IMG/VR virus record: IMGVR_UViG_3300018084_000007
Coordinates: 1-33,007 of that record
Strand: one strand, 5' to 3'
Source: a virus
DNA: 33,007 bases
Shown: positions 23,389 to 30,662 of the stretch, piece by piece
Layout: each line of letters begins with the position of its first letter
Position numbering within the stretch: position 1 is the stretch's first letter
The notes under the pieces: model-generated
Told to the model about the DNA's origin: nothing
Seen by the model: the letters and a program-made list of their open reading frames with translations, nothing else
The model's database searches: none
Position numbers and translations under genes: made by a program

Positions 23389-24141
23389 ATGTCCCCCCAA
23401 ACCCACAAGGACATTCTCAGCTGCGAGGAGGCGGACTGTGGGGGATGTCGGAACCGACTGTTCCACGCGAACCTGCCCCTCGTTCGTTTCCTCGTGAGGA
23501 GGTATTTCCCCCGAATCAACCGCCCGGCCGGCTACGGCGCAGAGCGTGACTGGAATGACCTGGTGCAGGCCGGGAGCATGGGCCTCTGGCATGCGTGCCT
23601 TCGCCGCGATCCGACGAAGAGCCCCCACGAATGGCGGGGCTACATGGCCCGGTGCATTATCGGCTACTTGCACACTTCGATGCGTGACAACGGGGTAGCA
23701 GCTTTCGTGCGAGACAACGAAGGCAAAAGACCCTTCATGATTCATGTGGATTTCACGATCTCCGACAACCAAGAGTCCGAATCGGTCGACAACCACTGGT
23801 TCAGACTCGCCGACAAGCGGGCGACGGACCGTCAGTACGAATTGGGCAACCGACCCTGGTGGGATCTTGACATCCTTCTTGACGAAGATCATGAGCGTCT
23901 CCGCAATGCCATCGAGGCCCTGCCTGATCGGCTCAAGACCATCCTGAATACTCGGCTCGACGACAAGAGCCTGCAGGGCGCCGCCGAGAAGCTCGGCATC
24001 AGCCGCGAGAGGGTCCGACAACTACAGGTGCGGGCTCTTCGAGCCGTCTACCGCCTCATTCACACGAAAGCTCCGACTCGGAAAGCCGAACGCGAGATGA
24101 TCAGTGCCCTCAACATGTTCGATCCCAGCCACCCGGCGTGA
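23389..24141 (+). CDS. Sigma-70 family RNA polymerase sigma factor
   Basis: A 250-aa protein with region 2 at about residues 24-100 (NLPLVRFLVRRYFP, then DWNDLVQAGSMGLWHACLRR and YMARCIIGYLHTSMRD) and region 4 at about 170-224 (AIEALPDRLKTILNTRLDD, SLQGAAEKLGISRERVRQLQ). The region 4 helix-turn-helix would read a -35 element. A Cys cluster (CEEADCGGC, 12-20) sits at the N-terminus. It would redirect host polymerase to phage genes. A TAG immediately precedes the ATG, so no longer start exists. It leads the rightward operon. Its target promoter sequence is not identified. Confidence 0.9.
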   Translation: MSPQTHKDILSCEEADCGGCRNRLFHANLPLVRFLVRRYFPRINRPAGYGAERDWNDLVQAGSMGLWHACLRRDPTKSPHEWRGYMARCIIGYLHTSMRDNGVAAFVRDNEGKRPFMIHVDFTISDNQESESVDNHWFRLADKRATDRQYELGNRPWWDLDILLDEDHERLRNAIEALPDRLKTILNTRLDDKSLQGAAEKLGISRERVRQLQVRALRAVYRLIHTKAPTRKAEREMISALNMFDPSHPA

Positions 24142-24152
24142 AGGAGAACTCC

Positions 24153-24488
24153 ATGAAGCCCAAGATGTCCGCGCCTTCGACATTCAGCGCCGAGAATCTT
24201 CACATTCACATCCCGGCCGGCAGCGCAGTCGAGATCGCCAAGATCGGCGACAAGACGCACGTCACCGTGAAGCCGATGCCGAGCGTGGTCGAAAACTCCA
24301 ACTGGGAAGAGGTCAACAAAGTCGTCAACGGACACTTGCGTAAGATGGATGCCGAGGCAGTAATCACCTCCGCGCAGGCGCTGATCAACTTCTACAACGG
24401 CTCCCCACCCGACCCCCACAACTTGGGAGATCTCATCGGTGACCTGCGCATCGCTCTCAGCATCTACAAGAAGAGGCACGGATCATGA
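24153..24488 (+). CDS. Hypothetical protein in the sigma factor operon
   Basis: A 111-aa protein from ATG 24153, which has AAGGAG 6 bases upstream; the GTG at 24138 is less likely. The first half is beta-like (LHIHIPAGSAVEIAKIGDKT HV), the second helical (DLIGDLRIALSIYKKRHGS). It has no motif I know. It lies between the sigma factor and a 38-aa membrane miniprotein, and its stop overlaps the next start (ATGA). Confidence 0.75.
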   Translation: MKPKMSAPSTFSAENLHIHIPAGSAVEIAKIGDKTHVTVKPMPSVVENSNWEEVNKVVNGHLRKMDAEAVITSAQALINFYNGSPPDPHNLGDLIGDLRIALSIYKKRHGS

Positions 24489-24601
24489 AGTACTTCCTCA
24501 TTTTCGTCTGCGGCTGGTCGCTCGGAGCGAACGCCGCTGGCTACGGGCTCTATACCCAGGTCTCGGACCTCGTGAGTCTCATCGGGAGGATCGGGTGGTG
24601 A
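24485..24601 (+). CDS. 38-aa membrane miniprotein
   Basis: Reads MKYFLIFVCGWSLGANAAGY and then GLYTQVSDLVSLIGRIGW. It has a hydrophobic start like a signal or short membrane helix with two possible helices. ATG overlaps the previous stop (ATGA) and its own stop overlaps the ligase GTG (GTGA), and it holds the ligase ribosome binding site (GGAGG). The gene therefore fits perfectly into the overlapping operon. Function unknown. Confidence 0.65.
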   Translation: MKYFLIFVCGWSLGANAAGYGLYTQVSDLVSLIGRIGW

Positions 24602-25500
24602 AGCCCTTCAAACCCCTCCTCGCGGCCACGGTTGAGGACGCCACGAAGCTGACGTTTCCGCTGTATGCGACACCGAAGATCGACGGGATCCGATGTCTGC
24701 TGCTGAGCGGTGGGAAGTTCCAGCCGAATGAGCCGAAGACGCGTGCCCTCAAGGACATCCCGAACCGCCACATCCGCAAGCTCCTTGAGCGGAATCTCCC
24801 GGCCGGGCTCGACGGCGAGCTGTGGATCGAGGGTGCGACGTGCTTCGGTGATGTGAGCAGTGGCGTGATGTCGGGGAGCGGCGAGCCGCCGTTCACCTTC
24901 TACATCTTCGACTGGTTCACGCAGCCGGGCGGCTACCTCGAACGCATGGGGATGCTGAACGTGCTTCACGAGCGCGGACTCCCCGCTTGGGCTCAGGTGC
25001 TCTTCCCCACCCCGGTCAAGACGCTGAAGCAGCTGACTCGCTACGAGGGCGGCGCGCTCGGGCGCGGCTACGAAGGCGTGATGCTCCGCATCGGGCACGG
25101 TCGCTACAAGTTCGGCCGCTCGACGCTGAAGGAGGGCATCCTCATGAAGCTGAAGCGATTCACCGACGGTGAGGCGATGATCATCGGCTTCGAGGAGCAG
25201 CTGCATAACGAGAACGAACTCGAACAGGACAACCTCGGCCACGCGAAGCGCAGCACGAAGAAGGCGGGCATGAAGCCGGCCGGCACGCTCGGCAAGCTCG
25301 TCGTCCTCGACGTGAAGACGCAGCGAGAGTTCCGCATCGGCACAGGCCGAGGGCTCACGGCGCAGCTTCGTGACGAGATCTGGAAAAACCAGACCCACTA
25401 CCTGCGGTGGTACGTGAAATACCAACACCAGGCCCACGGGGCGAAGGATGCGGCGCGCATTCCGATCTTCCTCGGGTTTCGAAGCAAGGAGGACATGTGA
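24598..25500 (+). CDS. ATP-dependent DNA ligase
   Basis: A 300-aa ligase of the small phage T7-like kind. Motif I KIDGIR at 27-32 with nucleotidyl-accepting Lys 27, DGELW at 72-76, motif III FYIFDW at 101-106, motif IV YEGVMLR at 158-164 and motif V LMKLKRF at 182-188; the C-terminal OB fold follows. It seals nicks in phage DNA during replication or repair, using ATP. The start is GTG 24598 (GTGA with the previous gene) with GGAGG 8 bases upstream; a GTG one codon earlier is possible. Confidence 0.94.
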   Translation: MKPFKPLLAATVEDATKLTFPLYATPKIDGIRCLLLSGGKFQPNEPKTRALKDIPNRHIRKLLERNLPAGLDGELWIEGATCFGDVSSGVMSGSGEPPFTFYIFDWFTQPGGYLERMGMLNVLHERGLPAWAQVLFPTPVKTLKQLTRYEGGALGRGYEGVMLRIGHGRYKFGRSTLKEGILMKLKRFTDGEAMIIGFEEQLHNENELEQDNLGHAKRSTKKAGMKPAGTLGKLVVLDVKTQREFRIGTGRGLTAQLRDEIWKNQTHYLRWYVKYQHQAHGAKDAARIPIFLGFRSKEDM

Positions 25501-25820
25501 TACCTGGGATTCGCAAGGAGCTCGGCAAGATCGAATCGATCGACTTCGGCATGGGCGGCTACGACGACGCCATGCTCGGCTTCTCCGTGACACTCTCCGG
25601 TGACGCGTGGAGCGTCGGAGACTTCAAGGGCTTCTGGGCTCCGAATGTCCGAGGAGGCGACGACTGCATGGGGGCCTACGCGGAAGCGATGGCGTGGGCG
25701 GGGGTGCTCATGCTCAGCGCGAAGAAGGCCAAGCTCCGCGACCTCGTGGGCGTCCCCGTCGAAGTGACGTTCGACGGCAACGTGCTCAAGTCGTGGCGCG
25801 TACTCAAGGAGGTGCTGTGA
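25497..25820 (+). CDS. Conserved phage protein following the ligase
   Basis: A 107-aa protein starting at GTG 25497 (GTGA overlap with the ligase) and reading VIPGIRKELGKIESIDFGMG, then GYDDAMLGFSVTLSG and GVPVEVTFDGNVLKSWRVLK. I have seen this pattern (FGMGGYDDAM) in many phages in nucleotide and replication regions, without known function. AGGAGG lies 4 bases upstream. It is part of the ligase-containing unit, so a DNA-linked role is possible. Confidence 0.8.
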   Translation: MIPGIRKELGKIESIDFGMGGYDDAMLGFSVTLSGDAWSVGDFKGFWAPNVRGGDDCMGAYAEAMAWAGVLMLSAKKAKLRDLVGVPVEVTFDGNVLKSWRVLKEVL

Positions 25821-26017
25821 TGTCCCGCGATCCTTCTCGCATACCCACGATGCTCGCCACCGTCGAGGCTTACTGGAAGCAGTACCCCGACCTTCGGCTC
25901 GGACAGATCATCTTCAATCTCACCCACACCGGCCCTGCCGCCTCGATCTTCTACATCGAGGACGACGACCTACTGGGCAGGCTCGGGAAAGAGCTGGCGA
26001 GGGAGCCTCAGCAGTGA
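25820..26017 (+). CDS. 65-aa protein, TGATG-coupled
   Basis: Reads MSRDPSRIPTMLATVEAYWK, then QYPDLRLGQIIFNLTHTG and a helical, acidic end (FYIEDDDLLGRLGKEL). This form (xYPDLRLGQIxxN) is widely seen in phages and some plasmids but its function is unknown to me. AGGAGG lies 7 bases upstream of the ATG, which overlaps the previous stop by one base. Confidence 0.82.
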   Translation: MSRDPSRIPTMLATVEAYWKQYPDLRLGQIIFNLTHTGPAASIFYIEDDDLLGRLGKELAREPQQ

Positions 26018-26253
26018 ACGCAACCAGACGAGAGTTCCTGAAGGGCCTCGGCGCTCTGGTTGCGCTCGCCGTGGTGCCGACAGCTGTCGGGGCCTTCCCT
26101 TCTTACCCCACCACTACGACGCTCACTACCGCAGCCGCTCAGTACTGCGTCGGAGACGTTCTCTTCGTCTCGTTCGGAACGCGACGAGAAGACGACGGCT
26201 ACTACACGATCACCGAGATCAGCGACCAGAGCTACACAATGAGGCCCGGGTGA
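26014..26253 (+). CDS. Small protein with a twin-arginine (Tat) signal
   Basis: A 79-aa protein from GTG 26014. It opens MNATRREFLKGLGALVALAV and then VPTAVGAFPS: a textbook Tat motif (TRREFLK) followed by a hydrophobic core and an AVGA-F cleavage-like site. The mature part would be about 52 residues with a YCVGDVLFVSFGTR strand segment and one Cys. It would be exported folded to the periplasm by the host. Phages rarely carry Tat substrates. It overlaps both neighbours, so it is co-translated with cytoplasmic genes. The role is unknown. Confidence 0.8.
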   Translation: MNATRREFLKGLGALVALAVVPTAVGAFPSYPTTTTLTTAAAQYCVGDVLFVSFGTRREDDGYYTITEISDQSYTMRPG

Positions 26254-26684
26254 AGCCCCCCACGAAGACCGAAGCCCGACGCCTCGCCCGCGCCGTGAAG
26301 GCCGCGCTGAAGCGCAAGGAGTGCCAGCACTGGCGCGACGGCTTCTTCCCGAAGTCAGAAGCCTGGAACGACGGCCCGTGCTATGCGACCGCGCTCGCGA
26401 TCCGTTGCGTAGACGGGGGGCGCGGCGAGATGATGGAGGTTAGCGCTGGGGCCCACGCGGTCTACGTGCTCGCAGGAGTCGCGATCGACGGGCACGGGGT
26501 CTACGACCTCCAGAGAGGCCGTCTCGGCCGCCCAGAGAGGCCTCACCCGCTCGGCTGGCACCACGGGCGCAAGAAGGCCAAGGGCTGGTCGATCAACTGG
26601 CGCAGGACGCACGGCCTCGTGTTCCTCCGCGCACCGGCAACCCTCGTGCGGGCGATCCGCCGAGAACTCAGGAGGATGAAGTGA
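26250..26684 (+). CDS. Hypothetical protein with a possible Cys-His site
   Basis: A 144-aa basic protein. The central part reads NDGPCYATALAIRCVDGGRG, then SAGAHAVYVLAGVAIDGHGV and YDLQ; the order Cys in a helix start, His in a strand and Asp downstream resembles papain-like or transglutaminase-like folds, but this is a weak, by-eye comparison. Both ends are Arg/Lys-rich. Start GTG 26250 (GTGA). A metabolic or regulatory role cannot be read. It directly precedes the deaminase gene. Confidence 0.7.
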   Translation: MKPPTKTEARRLARAVKAALKRKECQHWRDGFFPKSEAWNDGPCYATALAIRCVDGGRGEMMEVSAGAHAVYVLAGVAIDGHGVYDLQRGRLGRPERPHPLGWHHGRKKAKGWSINWRRTHGLVFLRAPATLVRAIRRELRRMK

Positions 26685-27130
26685 CGGACTGGAACAAACG
26701 CTTCCTCGAACTCGCACATCATGTGGCGGGCTGGAGCAAGGATCCGAGCACGAAAACCGGGGCCGTGATCGCCATCGGTCGGCACGACATCAGCTGCGGC
26801 TACAACGGCTTCCCGCGCGGCGTCGAAGACACCGAGCAGCGACTCACCAACCGCGACCTAAGGTACAAGTTCACCGTCCACGCCGAGGCGAACGCGATCC
26901 TGAATGCCCTTATGCAGATGACACCGATCGTCGGGGCAACGATGTACATGACGCTCTTCCCCTGCTCCGAGTGCGCGAAGCTGATCATCCAAGCCGGGAT
27001 CCGAGAGCTGGTGATCACCGAAACAGGGCGACCGAAGAACCCCGACGGGCGCCCGTGGGGCTGGGACCAGTCGGCCACCGAAATCATGTTCGAAGAAGCC
27101 GGAGTTCACATCCGGTGGGAGGATCGCTGA
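26681..27130 (+). CDS. dCMP deaminase family protein
   Basis: A 149-aa zinc deaminase: HAE at 67-69 with the catalytic Glu, PCSEC at 94-98 supplying two Cys ligands, and SKDPSTKTGAVI at 19-30 as in the dCMP deaminase family. It converts dCMP to dUMP, feeding dTMP synthesis for phage DNA. No thymidylate synthase is in the window. GTG 26681 has a strong AGGAGG six bases upstream. Alternative: a related cytidine deaminase; the pattern favours dCMP. Confidence 0.92.
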   Translation: MTDWNKRFLELAHHVAGWSKDPSTKTGAVIAIGRHDISCGYNGFPRGVEDTEQRLTNRDLRYKFTVHAEANAILNALMQMTPIVGATMYMTLFPCSECAKLIIQAGIRELVITETGRPKNPDGRPWGWDQSATEIMFEEAGVHIRWEDR

Positions 27131-27309
27131 TGCACTGGACCCCGATGGATCTCCGCCGCCTCGAGAACCTCGTACTGATCAACGAGGATTCCCCCTCCGC
27201 AACAGCCCGAAAGCTCGGGCGCACTGAGGACGACGTGGTGCGAAAGGCCTCCGAGCGCAGTCTCAAGTGGAGCCCGCGCTGGATACTCGTAGAAAAGGAG
27301 ATGTCATGA
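27130..27309 (+). CDS. 59-aa helix-turn-helix-like protein
   Basis: Reads MHWTPMDLRRLENLVLINED, SPSATARKLGRTEDDVVRKA and SERSLKWSPRW. The Trp-containing start and the pattern W..D...L...........ARKLGRT...V..KA resemble SANT/Myb or sigma region 4-like helix-turn-helix domains, so it may bind DNA. The ATG overlaps the deaminase stop (TGATG) and its stop overlaps the next ATG (ATGA). Confidence 0.65.
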   Translation: MHWTPMDLRRLENLVLINEDSPSATARKLGRTEDDVVRKASERSLKWSPRWILVEKEMS

Positions 27310-27698
27310 AATTCTTGCAGCGCGGCAAGGACGGCGGCCCGGAGTCGCACGTCTACGGCTACTGGCTTGTCGAGATCAAGGGCCTCTTCTCGGTCGTGCT
27401 GCTCCGCTTCGAGGACGGCACGCGGAGCGCCTACCACAGCCACGCGTTCAACTCGATCTCGTGGCTTCTTGCTGGCGGAGGCCTGCTGGAGCGAGACAAG
27501 CACGGGCTGATCACCAACTACTTCGACCCCGGCCTTCGCCCGATTATCACGCGCCGCAGCACCTTCCATCAAGTGAAGAGCTTCGGCCGGAACTGGGTAC
27601 TGTCCTTCCGCGGGCCGTGGGCAAAGACGTGGAAGGAGTACCTCCCCGAAGAGGGCCGCGAGATCACGCTCGCCGACGGACGGAAGGAGTCCGAATGA
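27306..27698 (+). CDS. Cupin-like phage protein
   Basis: A 130-aa protein whose centre is RSAYHSHAFNSISWLLAGGG, followed by ITRRSTFHQVKSFGRNWVLS. The HxH then GGG turn and the later His resemble a small cupin barrel with a metal site. It starts at ATG 27306 (ATGA with the previous gene), with AAAAGGAG 5 bases upstream. Many phages have such a gene with no known substrate. Fold call moderate, function unknown. Confidence 0.7.
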   Translation: MKFLQRGKDGGPESHVYGYWLVEIKGLFSVVLLRFEDGTRSAYHSHAFNSISWLLAGGGLLERDKHGLITNYFDPGLRPIITRRSTFHQVKSFGRNWVLSFRGPWAKTWKEYLPEEGREITLADGRKESE

Positions 27699-28078
27699 AC
27701 GCCCCCGACCTCATCAACGGAGCGTTCGAGTTCGGCGCCTTCCTCGCGATCGTGAACAACTGCCGCGTGCTCCTGCGCGACAAGGTGGTGCGCGGCTTCT
27801 CGGGCACCTCGACCCTGTTCTTCACGCTCTGGGGCTTCTGGAACATCCTCTACTACCCGCACCTGGGCCAGACGGCGTCGTTCTTGGCGGGCCTCCTCGT
27901 CGTCACCGCGAACTGCGCCTACTTGGGGCTACTGCTCCATTACCGGCGCCGCGCGAAGCGGAATCAGCTCGATCTGTGGCGGATGCTCACTGAGCCTCCG
28001 CCCCCGAACGAAGCCCTGCGCCGCGCCGCGCAGGAGTACCGCGACTCCGTAGAGAGCGGCCGACTGGTGGTCCGATGA
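27695..28078 (+). CDS. Small membrane protein, three-helix (PQ-loop-like)
   Basis: A 127-aa protein with three probable membrane helices: residues about 6-22 (LINGAFEFGAFLAIVNN), 37-55 (TSTLFFTLWGFWNILYYPH) and 59-81 (ASFLAGLLVVTANCAYLGLL), then a basic cytoplasmic-looking tail. The FFTLWGFWNILYYP segment recurs in a conserved phage family of unknown role. The arrangement resembles a half PQ-loop transporter. Begins at ATG 27695 with AAGGAG 7 bases upstream and overlaps its neighbours by ATGA. Confidence 0.72.
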   Translation: MNAPDLINGAFEFGAFLAIVNNCRVLLRDKVVRGFSGTSTLFFTLWGFWNILYYPHLGQTASFLAGLLVVTANCAYLGLLLHYRRRAKRNQLDLWRMLTEPPPPNEALRRAAQEYRDSVESGRLVVR

Positions 28079-28572
28079 ACACCAAACGCGGCTGCGGCTA
28101 CTGCCGAGACACCGAGTGCGAGGACTATGCGAAGGGCGTCTTCGTCCTCGGGGACTACGACCAGAAGCCGTTCTACTGCCCCCGCTGCAGGAAGACCGCC
28201 CACTTCGAGCTCGAGCGCACCGAGTACATGAACCAAGAGGAGGTCTTCAAGGAGGTGCAGGTCCACTACAACTTCGACTCCGTCTGCGGCTGCTACCGCG
28301 AGATCGCGATCGTGAGGGACAACGCAGTAGTGCGACCCCACAACCATCTCAAGTTCTTCTCACCACTCATCAAGACCGAGCCCCGCGCGCTGAAGGTGGC
28401 GGAGGCGATCCTCGCGAGCGTCCAGTGCCAGGGTGTCGTCAGTGACGACGCGCTGCGCCGCTCGGAGGACGTCCTCTCCTTCGACGATCCGCTCGACAAG
28501 TTCCTCAGCGACCTCAAGGTGCTCGGGGAGCGGCTCACTCAGCGAGCCGAAAGAGAAAGGGCCCATCAATGA
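28075..28572 (+). CDS. Cys-rich hypothetical protein
   Basis: A 165-aa protein with CGYC at 7-10 and, after 25 residues, CPRC at 35-38; together they look like a zinc-binding N-terminal module, and another Cys pair follows in CGCYRE near 71. The rest is helical and acidic. It begins at ATG 28075 (ATGA overlap with the membrane protein). I do not recognise a family. Confidence 0.7.
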   Translation: MNTKRGCGYCRDTECEDYAKGVFVLGDYDQKPFYCPRCRKTAHFELERTEYMNQEEVFKEVQVHYNFDSVCGCYREIAIVRDNAVVRPHNHLKFFSPLIKTEPRALKVAEAILASVQCQGVVSDDALRRSEDVLSFDDPLDKFLSDLKVLGERLTQRAERERAHQ

Positions 28573-28760
28573 AACCCAACTGGAGGAGCATCCTCACTCG
28601 TGCAGCCGAAGAGGCCGCGTGCCACGCGTGGCGACGCCTCGTCGAGGAGAGCGACAACAAGACCCTGCGCAAGCTCGGCCGAGACGACGTCGCGGACGTC
28701 TTCGCGAGTGAACTCTTCAACGCGCTTGAGGAGTTCGTTCAGTGGGAGGACGTCGAATGA
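28569..28760 (+). CDS. 63-aa hypothetical protein
   Basis: Reads MKPNWRSILTRAAEEAACHA, WRRLVEESDNKTLRKLGRDD and VADVFASELFNALEEF. It is an all-helical, charged protein, of a form known in several phages without function. ATG overlaps the previous stop (ATGA); AAAGG lies 9 bases upstream. It overlaps the next gene by ATGA. Confidence 0.72.
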   Translation: MKPNWRSILTRAAEEAACHAWRRLVEESDNKTLRKLGRDDVADVFASELFNALEEFVQWEDVE

Positions 28761-29020
28761 ACGACGCTGACATCAGCCACCTCGAGTCCATCGCAGGCAC
28801 TCGCATCACCCCGCATCCCGGCGCCCGCTACAGCTGGACGTGCATTTGCGGCTTCGTCTATCCGGTGCAGAAGCCGACGCACTTCCACGAGAAGCTGAGG
28901 GGCACCGACGGCTGCGTCACGAAGGGCCTGCTCCGCGTCCGCACGTTCTGCACGGCGCCGGACTGCGGGCAAGGAAGCATCGAGGCCCACTACAACGTCG
29001 GGCCGGTGGTGAGTCGGTGA
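28757..29020 (+). CDS. Cys/His-rich small protein, end of the rightward operon
   Basis: An 87-aa protein with CICG at 29-32, HFHEK, then CVTKG and CTAPDCG; four or more Cys with His suggest a structural zinc. Starts at ATG 28757 (ATGA). It is the last clear gene before the opposite-strand gene at 29051-29410; no terminator is visible in the 30-base gap. Function unknown. Confidence 0.7.
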   Translation: MNDADISHLESIAGTRITPHPGARYSWTCICGFVYPVQKPTHFHEKLRGTDGCVTKGLLRVRTFCTAPDCGQGSIEAHYNVGPVVSR

Positions 29021-29050
29021 GACCTTTCCGCTGGGAATCTCGGGGGCGGG

Positions 29051-29410
29051 TCATCCGCGCACCGAGCGCCGGGGCCTCTCGTCTATAACCTCCACCAGCT
29101 TGGCCTTGAACGTCTGGCAGAGACATCCGGGCCCGTTGTCGTCTTCGAGAATCGCGCTCAGCTCGTCGATTGCGTTGTCCGCACACCACGACCCTGCGTT
29201 GCGGTGGAACTCGAACTGCTTGGCCTCCCAGTTATGCGGGATGTCGATCTCCAACGTGAAGGTGTAGGTGACGCGCACTCGCTTCTGGACGACCACGCAG
29301 CTCAGGCCGTGGGGCTCCCCAACCCGGTTCTTGCAGTAGAAGCAAGCGTCGGGCGGACCTGCAGGGCGGATTCCGTCGTCGTTCGGGACGACCAGGGGCC
29401 AGTTGACCAT
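29051..29410 (-). CDS. Cys-containing hypothetical protein
   Basis: A 119-aa protein reading MVNWPLVVPNDDGIRPAGPP then DACFYCKNRVGEPHGLSCVV: CFYC plus H and C could bind zinc. The centre (VRVTYTFTLEIDIPHNWEAK) is beta-rich, followed by SWCADNAIDELSAILEDDNG. The pattern recurs in phages and has no known role. A strong AAAGGAG lies 7 bases before the ATG. It is convergent with the rightward operon and separated from the gp88-like gene by a 424-base gap. Confidence 0.78.
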   Translation of the reverse strand: MVNWPLVVPNDDGIRPAGPPDACFYCKNRVGEPHGLSCVVVQKRVRVTYTFTLEIDIPHNWEAKQFEFHRNAGSWCADNAIDELSAILEDDNGPGCLCQTFKAKLVEVIDERPRRSVRG

Positions 29411-29834
29411 GAAGGGACTCCTTTCGTGGCTGGGATGTTGGACTTATCGGACTTTAGTGCAAGAACTTGAGCCGAAGTGGTTGCGAAAGCGGGGGTTTCG
29501 TGGTGGGTTCCGCAAACAGAGTGGCTCGGGGCGAAAATTTCGTAGCGCGCGGAGCTGGGGCTCCGGGGCTTCGAAGAGGGGTGGGTGTTTGCCCACAGAA
29601 GCGATTCGCGCAGCGCACTAGAGACCAAGTATCTCCGCTTCGCGTAGAACCGACCGGGGGGGTGTCAGGAATCCGACACCCTCGAGTTACGAGCTCAATT
29701 GCTCATTCATGCTAGTGCAACTCGACCTGGAACCTCCCTGCAACAAAGTGTTGCTTATCCCTGCATCAATAGTTACCTCGCATGGTTGCGTGCTCATGAG
29801 TGTGCACCATGGGTACACCCCACCATGAGCACCC
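29411..29834. other. 424-base gap without a convincing gene
   Basis: No open frame here looks protein-like: the 72-aa plus-strand frame (29403-29621) is basic, low-complexity and has no ribosome binding site. The gap holds a 7-bp hairpin (GGGTGTC at 29660-29666 with GACACCC at 29675-29681) and the 9-bp inverted repeat at 29790-29832. Composition is less GC-biased than elsewhere. It probably contains the control region of the leftward gene at 29051-29410, or a small non-coding RNA. Confidence 0.6.
29790..29832. repeat. 9-bp inverted repeat with nested palindromes
   Basis: GTGCTCATG (29790-29798) and CATGAGCAC (29824-29832) are perfect complements around a 25-base centre that itself contains GTGCAC (29802-29807), the overlapping CCATGG (29807-29812) and a GTGT/ACAC pair. 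It begins 2 bases past the gp88-like stop. On the minus strand no T-run follows, so it is not a standard intrinsic terminator; a protein-binding site or structured RNA end is possible. Confidence 0.5.
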
Positions 29835-30662
29835 CTACGCTTGCACAGCGAACCCTCCTGCAAGGGCCGCAGCAAGGGCCTTCGCTCTTCCCTTCGCTTG
29901 CTTGAAACGTAGTCCTACTACGTACCCTCCCTGCGGGTCTAGAAAGCGAAGGTCCGTCACGTCTCCATCAATGACCCTCGCTCCCCTCCACTCCGTGGGC
30001 AACGCTTCCCCCTTCGCTGTGGAGAAGACCACAGCAACATTCCCCCCTGCTGTTAGCACCCTCCCCGCATCCTCCCCATTCTGGCCACTGTAGGACAGCG
30101 TGACCCGGTAGGATGCATCCCCCGCATGGGCTAGTGCTCGGGTGGGCACCTTCGAGTAGTCGTAGAACGTCACCGCAGGGAAGGCCTCTACCAGCCGAGC
30201 ACCCTCCCCCGTATCCGTCGAACCATCGACGCGGACCACGGGAGCTAGCCCCGCGCTCTTCGCCGTTCGCTCGAAGCGCTCGACTTCGGCCCTCAGAAGC
30301 TCGCGCCAGAGGTCGCGCGCGCCCAGGTAGAGGGTTGCTTTCCAGAGTCGCGAGCGCTTGACCGGTTGCATAATCATTCTACCGGCTTTCGCCCCGAGGC
30401 ACGCTGCTGAGCACGCGTTAGTGGCCATCGGGCAAAGGGTCCGCTTGTCGCCGGGAGCGAAGGCCTCGCGAGCGGGGCTCATGTAAACCACGGAAGTGAG
30501 ATAGCCGAGGCCTTCCCCCTTCTCCGTCTTCGTACCCGAGCCGAGTAGGGTCGGATTCTGCGGGAGCGCTTTCCGCGCCCCACGTCGGACGCGAGCACGT
30601 TTGACGATGCTCGGCCACTGCGCGCGGATTTCTCCGCGAATCGCTGCGAGGGTTCGGCTCAC
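29835..30662 (-). CDS. gp88-like conserved phage protein
   Basis: A 275-aa protein with the family-type core: TLCPMATNACSAACLGAKAG, three Cys spaced like a metal-binding site, then WKATLYLGARDLWRELLRAE, VVRVDGSTDTG and FYDYSKVPTRALAH, and later VTLSYSGQNGEDAG. This matches mycobacteriophage gp88-like proteins seen across many phages; function is not established, though the Cys set and the DGSTD segment suggest an enzyme. Start GTG 30662 (GTGA overlap), chosen over GTG 30677 which lies within the previous gene. Confidence 0.85.
   Translation of the reverse strand: MSRTLAAIRGEIRAQWPSIVKRARVRRGARKALPQNPTLLGSGTKTEKGEGLGYLTSVVYMSPAREAFAPGDKRTLCPMATNACSAACLGAKAGRMIMQPVKRSRLWKATLYLGARDLWRELLRAEVERFERTAKSAGLAPVVRVDGSTDTGEGARLVEAFPAVTFYDYSKVPTRALAHAGDASYRVTLSYSGQNGEDAGRVLTAGGNVAVVFSTAKGEALPTEWRGARVIDGDVTDLRFLDPQGGYVVGLRFKQAKGRAKALAAALAGGFAVQA

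Noticed and set aside
26556-26571. Third possible sigma-54 site, TGGCAC-N5-GCGCA
   Set aside because: Lies inside a coding region and lacks the TT of the -12 element; probably chance.
29017-29088. 23-codon GTG frame after the last rightward gene
   Set aside because: Has the GTGA overlap but is Arg-rich, very short and runs into the opposite gene; cannot be supported.
29403-29621. 72-aa plus-strand frame in the gap
   Set aside because: Starts within the opposite gene's start codon region, has no ribosome binding site and is basic and low-complexity.
29660-29681. tRNA-like arm (7-bp hairpin)
   Set aside because: No acceptor, anticodon or D arms surround it and the loop is not a T-loop.
29735-29755. 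TGGAAC with a nearby TGCA as a -24/-12 site
   Set aside because: Spacing between GG and GC is one base too short.
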